Source: Sodalis praecaptivus (GTDB taxonomy: Bacteria > Pseudomonadota > Gammaproteobacteria > Enterobacterales > Enterobacteriaceae). From it: a stretch of DNA of 64,000 bases. Where the stretch lies: assembly GCF_000517425.1 (NCBI RefSeq), contig NZ_CP006569.1, forward strand, positions 3,648,760 to 3,712,759, in the 5' to 3' direction. The position numbers and the translations under genes are program-made. The notes below the pieces were generated by a model. The model did no database searches. It was not told where the DNA came from and saw only the letters and a program-made list of their open reading frames with translations. Positions 16,839 to 25,487 of the stretch are shown here, piece by piece (position 1 is the first letter of the stretch; the number at the start of each line of letters is the position of its first letter).

Positions 16839-18674
16839 ATGAATACATCACCCATCAGTCATGCGTCCGTTATGCCAATCAGGATTTCAGACGCGGATCA
16901 GGATGCACCCCACGCCAGTACCTCCTCGTCTATCGGCCCCGGCCTAACCTTAAGCGTCGGACGACACGCGAGTCCCCCACCGGAAAAATACCAGTTTAAT
17001 GCGTCATTGCGCCGTGATAGTGCCGCCTCTGGCATCGACGAAGCACAGACAGTGTCTTTACCCCTGGCAGACAATCATGTTTCTGAGTTTGGCCAGTCGG
17101 TGCGCGAACTCCTGCAATATCAGCTCGACCTGATCAATACGGCAGAATTGGCACTGACGACCCGCAACCGGGCGGAGGGAGATGAACCGGATGGCGCCAG
17201 GCGCACCGGGATAGCGGGGTATCAGCGCCTTGGGTCGGAGCCATACCTGCCGGAGTTAGTCAAATTGACGCAAGAAATTTTTGATGCAATGACACATCTT
17301 GAGCAGGATAGGAATGCTACCGCAATCGAGCTACGAACGGCTGGCCGCCTGCGCAATAAGTTAGTCAGTCTGATCGCTGGAGAATACCGTCGTAACGGCG
17401 TGTCTTACTGCCAGGCCAAACGACTTGCCGTTGGCGACTATCATGACGCGCGCATTACATTTCTTAATAACAAATCCTGGAAAACCTTACGACACCAACT
17501 CAGCCATAAAGCGCATACCTATGTCAGTACACAACGCCCGGCGGCCGAGATGAAATTGGGTGAGCGCGATATCTTCGAGAAATCCTATGACGGTAAAGGT
17601 ATCTGTAGCGCCGATACGGTTAGCGTGGACCACGCGGCCAATTTGTGGCACTCCTCTCTTAGCGTTAAAGAGGCCAACGGACAGGAAAAGGTGCTGTTTC
17701 AGGGAATACATCACGGCGTATTATCGCCCTATGGCCTGCCCGCCGGCTCACCACAACGCACAGCAGGCGCGTTGAATCGGGCAAAGGAGGTGGTCGCCGC
17801 CGCCCTGTATAGCAAAAATGACCTCATGACGCGCGCGTTGGCCGAAGAGGAGGTATCGCTGCGGTTAGTATCCACATCGCTGCTAACGCCCACAAGCGTA
17901 GCTGGCAAGGAAAAAGCCATGCTGCGTGACCAGATGGCGGCCTGGCAAACGCTGAGTGATCCGCTAAAACAGCCGCTGGAGATTCGCGTTCATGACCACG
18001 AAGGTAACTTAAAGACGGTCAAAGTGGCGCTGAGCGTCGTCGCATTGAATTTTGGGGTTAATGAAGCGGCCCTTAAACTGGGATTAGGTACCTCGACTTC
18101 CGACGCTTATAACGCCCCCGCGCTCGCGCAATTGCTGGGAAACGATTTGCGGCCTGAGGCCGAACCGGGGGGTTGGGTTGGCGCGTATTTAAATTCCGAA
18201 CCTGCAAACGAACCTGCTAATGCCAGGAAGGTACGCGATCTTTGTGACCAGATAAAACGAATTTGGGCGTGGGAAGCACACCGTAGCGATGATGGCGAAC
18301 CTTACAAAGCGGCACAGCGCATCGCTATGCTGGCCTACGAGATTGGCGCCGTACCTTGCTGGAATTGTAAGAGCGGCAAAGACCGGACCGGTATGCTTGA
18401 TGTGGAATTGAAGAGAGAGGTTATCCACTATGATACCCAACAGCCGCTAAGTCGCCCCATTGCTCCTCTTAATGACGCACATAGAACGTTGTTGCAAGAG
18501 GTACTGATGAAAAGCGGCAATCTGGAAATTCAGCGTTGCAATACGGGCATTAAAGGCAACAAAGTGTTTAGGAAATTCAAGCTGCCTGGCTTCAATTTGT
18601 CTTTATCAAGACGTATTGGGCTGGACGCCCTCTGGTTCAGAGCAAAAGGATTATCCCATCTTGCCAAGTCGTGA
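16839..18674 (+). CDS. SopB/SigD/IpgD-family phosphoinositide phosphatase effector (copy 1)
   Basis: 611-residue secreted effector of the SopB/IpgD family. Homologues injected into host cells dephosphorylate phosphoinositides, promoting membrane ruffling, uptake and Akt survival signalling. The catalytic CX5R loop 'CWNCKSGKDRTGM' is intact (Cys near residue 510, Arg near 516), and upstream 'NFGVNEAALKLGLG' matches the second family motif. The N-terminal 100 residues are low-complexity Ser/His/Pro, as expected for secretion and chaperone binding. The ATG at 16839 has GGGAGG at 7-nt spacing; an ATG 15 bp upstream lacks one. The downstream chaperone gene is dead. SopB is 561 aa, so this N-terminus is longer. 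Confidence 0.93.
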   Translation: MNTSPISHASVMPIRISDADQDAPHASTSSSIGPGLTLSVGRHASPPPEKYQFNASLRRDSAASGIDEAQTVSLPLADNHVSEFGQSVRELLQYQLDLINTAELALTTRNRAEGDEPDGARRTGIAGYQRLGSEPYLPELVKLTQEIFDAMTHLEQDRNATAIELRTAGRLRNKLVSLIAGEYRRNGVSYCQAKRLAVGDYHDARITFLNNKSWKTLRHQLSHKAHTYVSTQRPAAEMKLGERDIFEKSYDGKGICSADTVSVDHAANLWHSSLSVKEANGQEKVLFQGIHHGVLSPYGLPAGSPQRTAGALNRAKEVVAAALYSKNDLMTRALAEEEVSLRLVSTSLLTPTSVAGKEKAMLRDQMAAWQTLSDPLKQPLEIRVHDHEGNLKTVKVALSVVALNFGVNEAALKLGLGTSTSDAYNAPALAQLLGNDLRPEAEPGGWVGAYLNSEPANEPANARKVRDLCDQIKRIWAWEAHRSDDGEPYKAAQRIAMLAYEIGAVPCWNCKSGKDRTGMLDVELKREVIHYDTQQPLSRPIAPLNDAHRTLLQEVLMKSGNLEIQRCNTGIKGNKVFRKFKLPGFNLSLSRRIGLDALWFRAKGLSHLAKS

Positions 18675-18684
18675 AGAGAATAGG

Positions 18685-19001
18685 ATGTCTCATTTAGTGT
18701 TATGCCTCTACATAGCACTCGGTCTTGATCCGCGACAAGAGCCTGCGGTATTAACTCATGATGAGCTGACATTGACTTTGACGCATTATTTGTAGGCCGG
18801 GTAATGCGCTGTCCGTAAAGGGTGCTGCCAGACGACAGCGAACGGCTGCAGACCATTTTACCTCTTCATGATACCCGTCCAGTGACGTTAGCGGCGGATG
18901 CTGGACGTTCCGTCTTGTCGGCGCGTTATCGCTTGTCGGCACAAAGTAGTAAGGAGCACATGCTCGCAGGATTAGCGCTGTTTGTCGAATCGGTGAAAAA
19001 A
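18685..19001 (+). pseudogene. Broken SigE/IpgE-type effector chaperone gene (copy 1)
   Basis: Starts 10 bp after the effector stop with an AGG-preceded ATG. Frame 1 reads 'LYIALGLDPRQEPAVLTHDEL', aligning with 'LYESLGLDPMDDPALLINDEL' of the intact chaperone at 19118-19468. One base is then lost near 18774, where the codon for the Tyr of D-E-L-x-x-Y-F-D has become AC, shifting the frame. In the new frame a TAA at 18816-18818 replaces a Leu, after which 'PVTLAADAGRSVLSARYRL' and 'HMLAGLALFVESVKK' follow the paralogue closely. Homology ends near 19001 and the C-terminal tail is lost. So there are two inactivating lesions and a degraded 3' end. Confidence 0.88.
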
Positions 19002-19117
19002 GTTGGCCACCCTGAGTGGCGGCCGAAGGATGATATCGTTCAAGGCTTGTGGATTCGCGGGCATGGTTATCGTTGCTATGCCCGCGTCCACGCGCTACGG
19101 CTCGAGACGCGGCTTTC

Positions 19118-19468
19118 TCAAGCCGCCTTCATGACGGCTTCCTGCCGTAGTTGCTCGATAGTTTCAACATATAATGACAGGCCCGCCAGCATATCTTCGG
19201 TGCTGCTTTCCGGCGGCAGACGGTATAACGCTAACAATACAGATTGGTCGGCATCCGCCGCCAGCGTCACCGGGCTTGCGTAATTCATACTGAGGATCGC
19301 CTGCAATTGATCGCTGTCGGTTGGCAGGCTTCTAAGCGGACAACACATTTCCAGCCCCGCGTCCGATTCGTCAAAATACACTTCCAGTTCATCATTGATA
19401 AGTAACGCCGGGTCGTCCATCGGGTCAAGTCCCAGTGATTCATAAAGATCTAACAATAAATTTTGCAT
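19118..19468 (-). CDS. SigE/IpgE-type class IA effector chaperone
   Basis: 116-residue acidic protein with the CesT-like pattern of SigE/IpgE, the dedicated chaperone of SopB/IpgD: N-terminal 'LLLDLYESLGLDPMDDPALL', central beta strands with 'VTLAADADQSVLLALYRLP', C-terminal helix 'DMLAGLSLYVETIEQL'. Its ATG shares a base with the stop of the adjacent effector (TAATG), with AAGGAG inside the effector end, so the pair is coupled. As the only intact copy it may serve both effectors. Confidence 0.88.
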   Translation of the reverse strand: MQNLLLDLYESLGLDPMDDPALLINDELEVYFDESDAGLEMCCPLRSLPTDSDQLQAILSMNYASPVTLAADADQSVLLALYRLPPESSTEDMLAGLSLYVETIEQLRQEAVMKAA

Positions 19469-21513
19469 TAAAGACTCCTTTTAGAGGATGACTTGGCGAA
19501 TTGGGCCAATCCTTTTACTTTGGACCAAACATCACCCAGTCCAAGACGTTTCGTTAAAGATAAATTCATGCTGGACAGCTTAAATGTTTTGGCAACCTTG
19601 TTGCCTTTAACACCTGTGTTTTGCTTTTGTACTTCCAAATTCCCGCTTTGCAGCACCACCGTCTGCAGCAACTGCGTATCTTTCTCATTGAGCCTCTCTT
19701 GCGGGTCTTTCAGCGGCTGTTGATTGTGATAGGCAATCGCTTCCCGTTTCACCTCGGCATCAAGCATGCCGGTGCGATCTTTACCGCTTTTACAGTTCCA
19801 GCAAGGTACCGCACCTATTTCATACGCCAGCATCATCAGACGCTGCGGCGTTTTATAAGGCTCTCCACCGTCGCTGCGGTGCAGTTTCCCATTCCAAATA
19901 TTCTTTAATTGCTTACTGAGGGTAATGACCTTGTTGGCGTTTTCCGGCGTCGGCTTGCCTTCCAGGTAGCGACCGACCCAGCCTCCCGGCTCAGCTTCTG
20001 GCCGCAAATCGTTACCGAGGAGCTGGTTTAATGCTACGGCGTTATAACTATCAGACGTGTCGTTGCCCAAGCCGAGTTTCAATGAAAATTCATTGACGCC
20101 GAAGTTAAATGCGGCGACGTCCAGGGCAACTTTGACCTCTTGGGCTTCTCCCTTATCGTTATGCACCGTTAAGGTAAGCGCGCCGTCCCGCTGCGATTCC
20201 GCCTTGCATAAGGTTTGCCAGGCCTGCATTTGGTCGCGCAGCATCTCCCTTTCTTTGCCGAAGATGCTTATTTTAGTGGGCGTCAAAAGTGAGGTTGAGA
20301 CCAGCTGCAAGGGTACAGTCTCCCCTTTCAGCGCCCGTGCCATCAGTTCAGGGCGAGAGTAGAGCGCCGCCGTGACGACTTCTTTAGCACGATTCTGCGC
20401 CCCTTCAATGCGTTCCGCAGATCTCGCCGGCAATGCGAAGGGTGACAGCACGCCGTGGCGAATGCCCTGGAACAGCGTTTGCTGTTGACCAAATTGATCT
20501 TCCACACTCAACGACGATTGCCATAAGTTTGCCGCGTGCTTGGTTTCATTCGCGTCGGATGAACAGATCCCTTTCCCCTGGTAGGCGGTTGGAAAAATAT
20601 CCCTGTCCCCCAGTTTCATCTCGGCGGCAGGGCGCTGGAGACTACTATACTGGTTGCCGTTATGGCTTATCTCCCGCTGTATCGTTTTCCAGGGGGCATT
20701 ATTGAGCGTATCAGTACGCGCCGCATTATAAGCGACCAGCGCGCGTTTTTTGGCTTCTTGCGGCTTGATGCCCATCTTCTGATATTCACTGGTGAGCATC
20801 GCCAGCATCTCTTTGCGTAGCTTAGCGGCGTCCATTAACTCGTCGGGATGGGCATTACGATCTTGTTTAATTTCAGCGAATTTGCCCTCCGTGGTTTTTT
20901 TCAATTCCGCCAAGTGTTCGCGGCTGGCAATAATATGGTCATGGATGCTGTTCTCGGCGCTGGCAGATCTCCCTTTTCTCTCCATTGGCTGAAGTATTTC
21001 AAGCTGTTTATAGGCCAGTATTGTCGTCTCAATTACCCCAAGTTGATACTCGGTAAGCTCATTAATTGACTGGGCGCATTCGGACACATTCATGTCGCTT
21101 AAGGCGATCTCAGGCGCCACCCCTTGGCCGGAAGTGGGCGAGACGTCTTTTATTTCCGGTTGGCTTTTCGACAGCAATGCCGCGTTTATCGCCTCCGGCG
21201 AAGAATGCTGAGCGCCATCCATTGGCTGTTTTTTTTCCAACGGGTTCAGCTTATCGAAGATCGCCTCGAGCCCCTCCCTCTTACCATACACCGGTGGCGG
21301 GTCACGGCGTTCGGGAGTTTCAGTAAGGGTTTGCTTTTCTGGCCGCTTGCTATCCTTGCCATCAAGTAGGCTATACAAAAAATTTAGGTTAGAATTAAGT
21401 GAATTACGCTCGTTGACAAGCGTGTCTTTTGCCGCGTCCTTGGGCGATTGTTGCTCGAAAAGCTTTCTCATTGACGCAACGCTAACATTACTGTGTCGTA
21501 TTACTTCAGGCAT
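19468..21513 (-). CDS. SopB/SigD/IpgD-family phosphoinositide phosphatase effector (copy 2)
   Basis: 681-residue paralogue of the effector at 16839-18674. The CX5R catalytic loop 'CWNCKSGKDRTGM' is intact (Cys near residue 574), as are 'NFGVNEFSLKLGLG' and 'LRPEAEPGGWVG'. The N-terminal extension (about residues 1-150) differs strongly from copy 1 and includes a charged stretch at 20-90. The ATG at 21513 has AGGAGG at 6-nt spacing. It is followed by an intact chaperone gene. The two effectors are convergent, forming an inverted duplicate of an effector-chaperone unit; divergence of the N-termini suggests it is not very recent. Confidence 0.93.
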   Translation of the reverse strand: MPEVIRHSNVSVASMRKLFEQQSPKDAAKDTLVNERNSLNSNLNFLYSLLDGKDSKRPEKQTLTETPERRDPPPVYGKREGLEAIFDKLNPLEKKQPMDGAQHSSPEAINAALLSKSQPEIKDVSPTSGQGVAPEIALSDMNVSECAQSINELTEYQLGVIETTILAYKQLEILQPMERKGRSASAENSIHDHIIASREHLAELKKTTEGKFAEIKQDRNAHPDELMDAAKLRKEMLAMLTSEYQKMGIKPQEAKKRALVAYNAARTDTLNNAPWKTIQREISHNGNQYSSLQRPAAEMKLGDRDIFPTAYQGKGICSSDANETKHAANLWQSSLSVEDQFGQQQTLFQGIRHGVLSPFALPARSAERIEGAQNRAKEVVTAALYSRPELMARALKGETVPLQLVSTSLLTPTKISIFGKEREMLRDQMQAWQTLCKAESQRDGALTLTVHNDKGEAQEVKVALDVAAFNFGVNEFSLKLGLGNDTSDSYNAVALNQLLGNDLRPEAEPGGWVGRYLEGKPTPENANKVITLSKQLKNIWNGKLHRSDGGEPYKTPQRLMMLAYEIGAVPCWNCKSGKDRTGMLDAEVKREAIAYHNQQPLKDPQERLNEKDTQLLQTVVLQSGNLEVQKQNTGVKGNKVAKTFKLSSMNLSLTKRLGLGDVWSKVKGLAQFAKSSSKRSL

Positions 21514-21561
21514 ATCAGACCTCCTATAGTTAGGATTATTATTCCTGATTTGCCTAAATTT

Positions 21562-21576
21562 GATGTCAATTAACGC
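21562..21576 (-). promoter_or_regulatory. Conserved upstream motif of effector gene 2 (GCGTTnnTTGACATC)
   Basis: On the minus strand this reads GCGTTAATTGACATC, 13 of 15 bases identical to the element upstream of effector copy 1, and it ends about 48 bp before the ATG at 21513. Downstream similarity is also visible in the order ATAAT, CTAACTA, GGAGG. It is a candidate shared activator site; the protein that binds it is not known from the sequence. Confidence 0.5.
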
Positions 21577-21760
21577 TACTCAGCACTTGCACTCTATCTA
21601 TTCATTGTCTTCTCGCCTTTTTTCACGTGGCCGATAAATTGTTTATTGATTTTCCCTCTATGGCTGAACACCTAAGCGTTTTTCCGCCACCAGGTTATTT
21701 ATGGCGTTTAGTGTTGTGATTATCTTTGCTCAGTGAGATGACAACCTACACCACCGCGCC

Positions 21761-21792
21761 AAAAAAAAGGGTCAACCCATTGGTTGACCCTT
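21761..21792 (-). terminator. rplS operon terminator
   Basis: Perfect 9-bp stem GGGTCAACC/GGTTGACCC (21769-21777 with 21782-21790) with a 4-nt loop, followed on the minus strand by eight T residues (21768-21761). It closes the rpsP-rimM-trmD-rplS operon and marks the right border between core genes and the secretion island. Confidence 0.93.
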
Positions 21793-21830
21793 GACTAACT
21801 AAACACTTTCGGATGTTGCGAAAGCGTACC

Positions 21831-22193
<363 letters not shown>

Positions 22194-22240
22194 CTAGGTA
22201 AACTGATAGTTCAGGCTAACCGGCCAGCTGGCCGATCCCT

Positions 22241-22996
22241 TTAATCATCTTGTTGCATCACCCGATATTCCCGCTGGAATTCGGCTAGCAACGTTGCTTG
22301 CTCGTCAGTCAGAGCTAGGCTTTCCAGAAGTTCAGGTCTTCTCAGCCAGGTACGGCCCAAAGACTGTTTCAGACGCCAGCGACGAATCTCAGCATGATTG
22401 CCCGACAGCAGAACTGGCGGAACCTCCATGCCGGCCAACACCTCAGGACGGGTATAGTGCGGGCAATCCAGCAGCCCTCTAGCGAAGGAGTCCTCCGCCG
22501 CGGAGGCCTCATGCCCCAGTACACCCGGAATAAACCGGGAAACCGAGTCAATCAGCGCCATGGCCGCTAATTCACCGCCGCTGAGCACATAATCACCCAT
22601 TGACCATTCTTCATCAATCTCGGTGGCGATTAAACGCTCATCAATACCTTCGTAACGGCCGCAGACCAAAATCATCTTTGGATTGGCGGCCAGCTCGCTC
22701 ACGCCTTGCTGATCGAGCTTACGACCCTGAGGGGAGAGATAAATCACCTTCGCCCCTTCGCCTGCCTTGTTTTTTGCCTCGTGAATCGCATCCCGCAAGG
22801 GCTGCACCATCATCAGCATACCCGGTCCGCCGCCGTAAGGGCGATCGTCCACGGTACGGTGCCGATCGTGGGTAAATTCACGCGGGCTCCAGCACTGCAC
22901 CCGCAGCAGGCCATTTTTCACTGCCCGGCCCGTCACCCCGTAATCGGTAATGGCGCGGAACATCTCGGGAAACAGGCTGATAACACCAATCCACAT
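22241..22996 (-). CDS. trmD: tRNA (guanine-37-N1)-methyltransferase
   Basis: SPOUT-class methyltransferase that makes m1G37 in tRNAs reading CNN and some other codons, preventing +1 frameshifting. I start at the ATG at 22996 (251 aa, '[16 protein letters not shown]'), as in E. coli; the longer frame to 23038 overlaps rimM. '[14 protein letters not shown]', '[11 protein letters not shown]' and '[11 protein letters not shown]'-like '[12 protein letters not shown]' form the trefoil-knot cofactor site. Confidence 0.98.
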   Translation of the reverse strand: MWIGVISLFPEMFRAITDYGVTGRAVKNGLLRVQCWSPREFTHDRHRTVDDRPYGGGPGMLMMVQPLRDAIHEAKNKAGEGAKVIYLSPQGRKLDQQGVSELAANPKMILVCGRYEGIDERLIATEIDEEWSMGDYVLSGGELAAMALIDSVSRFIPGVLGHEASAAEDSFARGLLDCPHYTRPEVLAGMEVPPVLLSGNHAEIRRWRLKQSLGRTWLRRPELLESLALTDEQATLLAEFQREYRVMQQDD

Positions 22997-23034
22997 CCCG
23001 CCGCTTCCGCTATCGCCACCCTCAGAATCGGGGG

Positions 23035-23583
23035 TCAAAAGCCCGGATCCCAGTCAACTTCAATGACGTGGGCCGTGAGATCGACGTTCTTAATCACCTG
23101 CCCGTCGAGGAACGGAATCAACCGCTCCTGAATGCCAAAGGCATCTTTCAGGTTGGCTTTCACCACCAGAACATCGTTCGAGCCGGTTTCCATCAAATCA
23201 ATGACTTCCCCCAGCTGATAACCGCCGACGGTGACGACCTGGCACCCCAGGAGGTCTTTCCAGTAGTACTCGCCGCTGTCGAGGTCCGGCAATTGCGACG
23301 CGTCGACGACGATTTCGCAATTGGTCAAAAGCGTCGCCGCTTCCCGGTCTTCGATGTCCCTGACCTTGATGATCAGGTCCTGATTGTGGCGCTTCCAGCT
23401 TTCCAGCCCAATCGGCTGCCACTCACCGGCCCTTTTGATGAACCAGGGCTGGTAATCAAAAATGCTTTCGGCTTCTTCAGTGGATGAAAACACTCTGAGC
23501 CAACCGCGAATGCCATACGCCGAGCCCATCTTGCCCACGACTACCGGCTCAACGGGTGCTGCGATACGGAGTTGTTTGCTCAT
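23035..23583 (-). CDS. rimM: Ribosome maturation factor RimM
   Basis: 182-residue factor for 16S rRNA processing and 30S head assembly, binding S19. N-terminal RimM domain ('[18 protein letters not shown]') and C-terminal PRC-barrel ('[19 protein letters not shown]', ending 'IEVDWDPGF'). I prefer the ATG at 23583 ('[13 protein letters not shown]'), matching E. coli, over an ATG or alternative codon three positions upstream. Second gene of the operon, 18 bp after rpsP. Confidence 0.97.
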   Translation of the reverse strand: MSKQLRIAAPVEPVVVGKMGSAYGIRGWLRVFSSTEEAESIFDYQPWFIKRAGEWQPIGLESWKRHNQDLIIKVRDIEDREAATLLTNCEIVVDASQLPDLDSGEYYWKDLLGCQVVTVGGYQLGEVIDLMETGSNDVLVVKANLKDAFGIQERLIPFLDGQVIKNVDLTAHVIEVDWDPGF

Positions 23584-23601
23584 TTTCACCACCAGCAGGC
23601 G

Positions 23602-23850
23602 TTATGCTGCTTTTTTCGCGTCTTTGATCAGCGCGGAAACGCGTTCGGAAACCGTTGCGCCCTGGCCAACCCAATGTTCAATACGATCCAGATCCAAACG
23701 CAGACCTTCAGCCTGACCGGTAGCGATCGGGTTGAAAAAGCCAATACGTTCAATAAAGCGACCGTCGCGCGCATTGCGGCTGTCGGTCACGACGATTTGA
23801 TAGAACGGGCGTTTTTTAGCGCCGCCACGTGCCAAACGAATTGTTACCAT
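23602..23850 (-). CDS. rpsP: Ribosomal protein S16
   Basis: 82-residue 30S protein beginning '[18 protein letters not shown]', exactly the family start and length; the open frame extends upstream to 23925 but is not coding. First gene of the rpsP-rimM-trmD-rplS operon. The ribosome site AAAGAGGA precedes the ATG. A strong hairpin lies 25 bp upstream. Confidence 0.98.
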   Translation of the reverse strand: MVTIRLARGGAKKRPFYQIVVTDSRNARDGRFIERIGFFNPIATGQAEGLRLDLDRIEHWVGQGATVSERVSALIKDAKKAA

Positions 23851-23874
23851 AACATCCTCTTTAGTTAATAAAAC

Positions 23875-23906
23875 AACCGGGCCCTGTCGGGGAACGGGGC
23901 CCGGTT
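23875..23906 (-). promoter_or_regulatory. GC-rich hairpin in the rpsP leader
   Basis: Perfect 10-bp inverted repeat AACCGGGCCC/GGGCCCGGTT (23875-23884 and 23897-23906) with a 12-nt loop, followed on the minus strand by GTTTTATTAA and then the rpsP ribosome site. It could be a second ffh terminator or an attenuator for the rpsP operon; sequence alone does not decide. Confidence 0.6.
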
Positions 23907-23910
23907 GCCG

Positions 23911-23944
23911 TATAAAAAGCCCCAAAATTTTACTCGTTTCGGGG
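23911..23944 (-). terminator. ffh terminator
   Basis: On the minus strand CCCCGAAA pairs with TTTTGGGG (one G-U pair) around a 9-nt loop, then CTTTTTATA. It lies about 18-50 bp beyond the ffh stop. Confidence 0.75.
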
Positions 23945-23961
23945 TAAAAAGCAATCGATAG

Positions 23962-25323
23962 TTAACGACCGGGGAAGCCGGGCGGCATCATACCCTTCAT
24001 ATTGCGCATCATTTTCGCCATACCGCCCTTTTTCATTTTCTTCATCATGCGCTGCATGTCGTCGAACTGTTTCAGCAGGCGGTTAACATCCTGGACCTGC
24101 ATGCCGGAGCCGGCGGCGATACGGCGTTTACGCGAGCCTTTAATGATGTCCGGGCTAACGCGCTCTTTGGCGGTCATGGAATTGATGATAGCCTCCATGC
24201 GCACCAGGACTTTATCGTCCATTTGCGATTTGACGTTGTCCGGCAGCTGGCCGACGCCGGGCAGCTTGCTCATCATGCTGGCCATGCCGCCCATATTGCG
24301 CATCTGCTTGAGCTGATCCAGGAAGTCAGTCAAATCGAAACCGTCGCCTTTCTTCAGCTTGCTGGCCAGCTTCTCCGCCTGGGCGCGATCGACCTTGCTT
24401 TCAATGTCCTCGATAAGGGACAGCACATCGCCCATGCCAAGTATCCGCCCGGCCAGGCGATCGGGATAAAAGGGCTCCAGCGCGTCGGTTTTCTCGCCGA
24501 CGCCCATGAATTTGATGGGTTTACCGGTAATGTGGCGGATGGAAAGCGCCGCACCGCCGCGCGCATCGCCGTCCACTTTGGTCAGGATAACCCCGGTCAG
24601 CGGCAGCGCCTGATTAAAGGCTTTAGCGGTATTGGCGGCGTCCTGGCCGGTCATGGCATCCACCACAAACAGCGTTTCCACCGGGTGGATGGCGGCGTGG
24701 ATAGCGATGATTTCCGCCATCATCGTTTCATTTACATGCAGGCGGCCGGCGGTGTCCACCAGCAGCACATCATAAAATTTGAGCTTGGCCTGATTTAGCG
24801 CCTGATTGACGATATCGAGCGGTTTTTGCGCGGCGTCGGACGGGAAAAAATCGACGCCCACCGTGTTCGCCAGCGTTTCAAGCTGCTTGATAGCCGCCGG
24901 GCGATACACGTCGGCAGACACGACCAGCACTTTTTTCTTCTGTTTTTCGCGCAGATATTTACCGAGCTTGCCGACGCTTGTGGTTTTCCCCGCCCCCTGC
25001 AGGCCCGCCATCAGCACCACCGCCGGCGGCTGCGCCGCCAGATTCAGGGCGTTGTTTTCGTCGCCCATGGCGTTCACCAGCTCGGCGCGCACGATCTTGA
25101 CGAATTCCTGCCCCGGCGTCAGGCTTTTATTGACTTCCTGCCCCAGCGCGCTCTCTTTGACCCGGCTGATGAAATCCCGCACTACCGGGAGCGCCACATC
25201 CGCTTCCAACAGCGCCATGCGCACTTCGCGCAGGGTCTCTTTAATATTGTCTTCAGTCAGGCGGCCTCTGCCGCTGATATTGCGCAACGTGCGCGATAAT
25301 CGATCGGATAAATTGTCAAACAT
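23962..25323 (-). CDS. ffh: Signal recognition particle protein Ffh
   Basis: 453-residue GTPase that binds 4.5S RNA and signal sequences and targets nascent membrane proteins to FtsY/SecYEG. NG domain with G1 'GLQGAGKTTSVGKL', 'DTAGRLHVN' and 'TKVDGDARGG'; C-terminal M domain is methionine-rich (from about residue 300, ending 'MKGMMPPGFPGR'). Start at 25323 ('MFDNLSDRLSRTLRNI') equals the E. coli length; the frame to 25362 is upstream read-through. Confidence 0.98.
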   Translation of the reverse strand: MFDNLSDRLSRTLRNISGRGRLTEDNIKETLREVRMALLEADVALPVVRDFISRVKESALGQEVNKSLTPGQEFVKIVRAELVNAMGDENNALNLAAQPPAVVLMAGLQGAGKTTSVGKLGKYLREKQKKKVLVVSADVYRPAAIKQLETLANTVGVDFFPSDAAQKPLDIVNQALNQAKLKFYDVLLVDTAGRLHVNETMMAEIIAIHAAIHPVETLFVVDAMTGQDAANTAKAFNQALPLTGVILTKVDGDARGGAALSIRHITGKPIKFMGVGEKTDALEPFYPDRLAGRILGMGDVLSLIEDIESKVDRAQAEKLASKLKKGDGFDLTDFLDQLKQMRNMGGMASMMSKLPGVGQLPDNVKSQMDDKVLVRMEAIINSMTAKERVSPDIIKGSRKRRIAAGSGMQVQDVNRLLKQFDDMQRMMKKMKKGGMAKMMRNMKGMMPPGFPGR

Positions 25324-25487
25324 CGTTTCACTCAACCTGGCGTCCGGCCGCTTGCGCGACATTATTGGCGGCAGTATAACACGAAGCAGGCCGGGATCGC
25401 TGCCCCCCTTACGACAACGGTTGGAGCATGGCGCGCTGAAGGCTATACTGGTCGCCTCTTTTATTTAAGTCAGACGATGACGCTGCT

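Noticed and set aside
18822-19283. Long frame beginning at GTG 18822 as a separate 153-aa gene
   Set aside because: Its first 60 residues are the C-terminal two-thirds of the broken chaperone and the rest runs antisense into the intact chaperone; it has no independent start signal.
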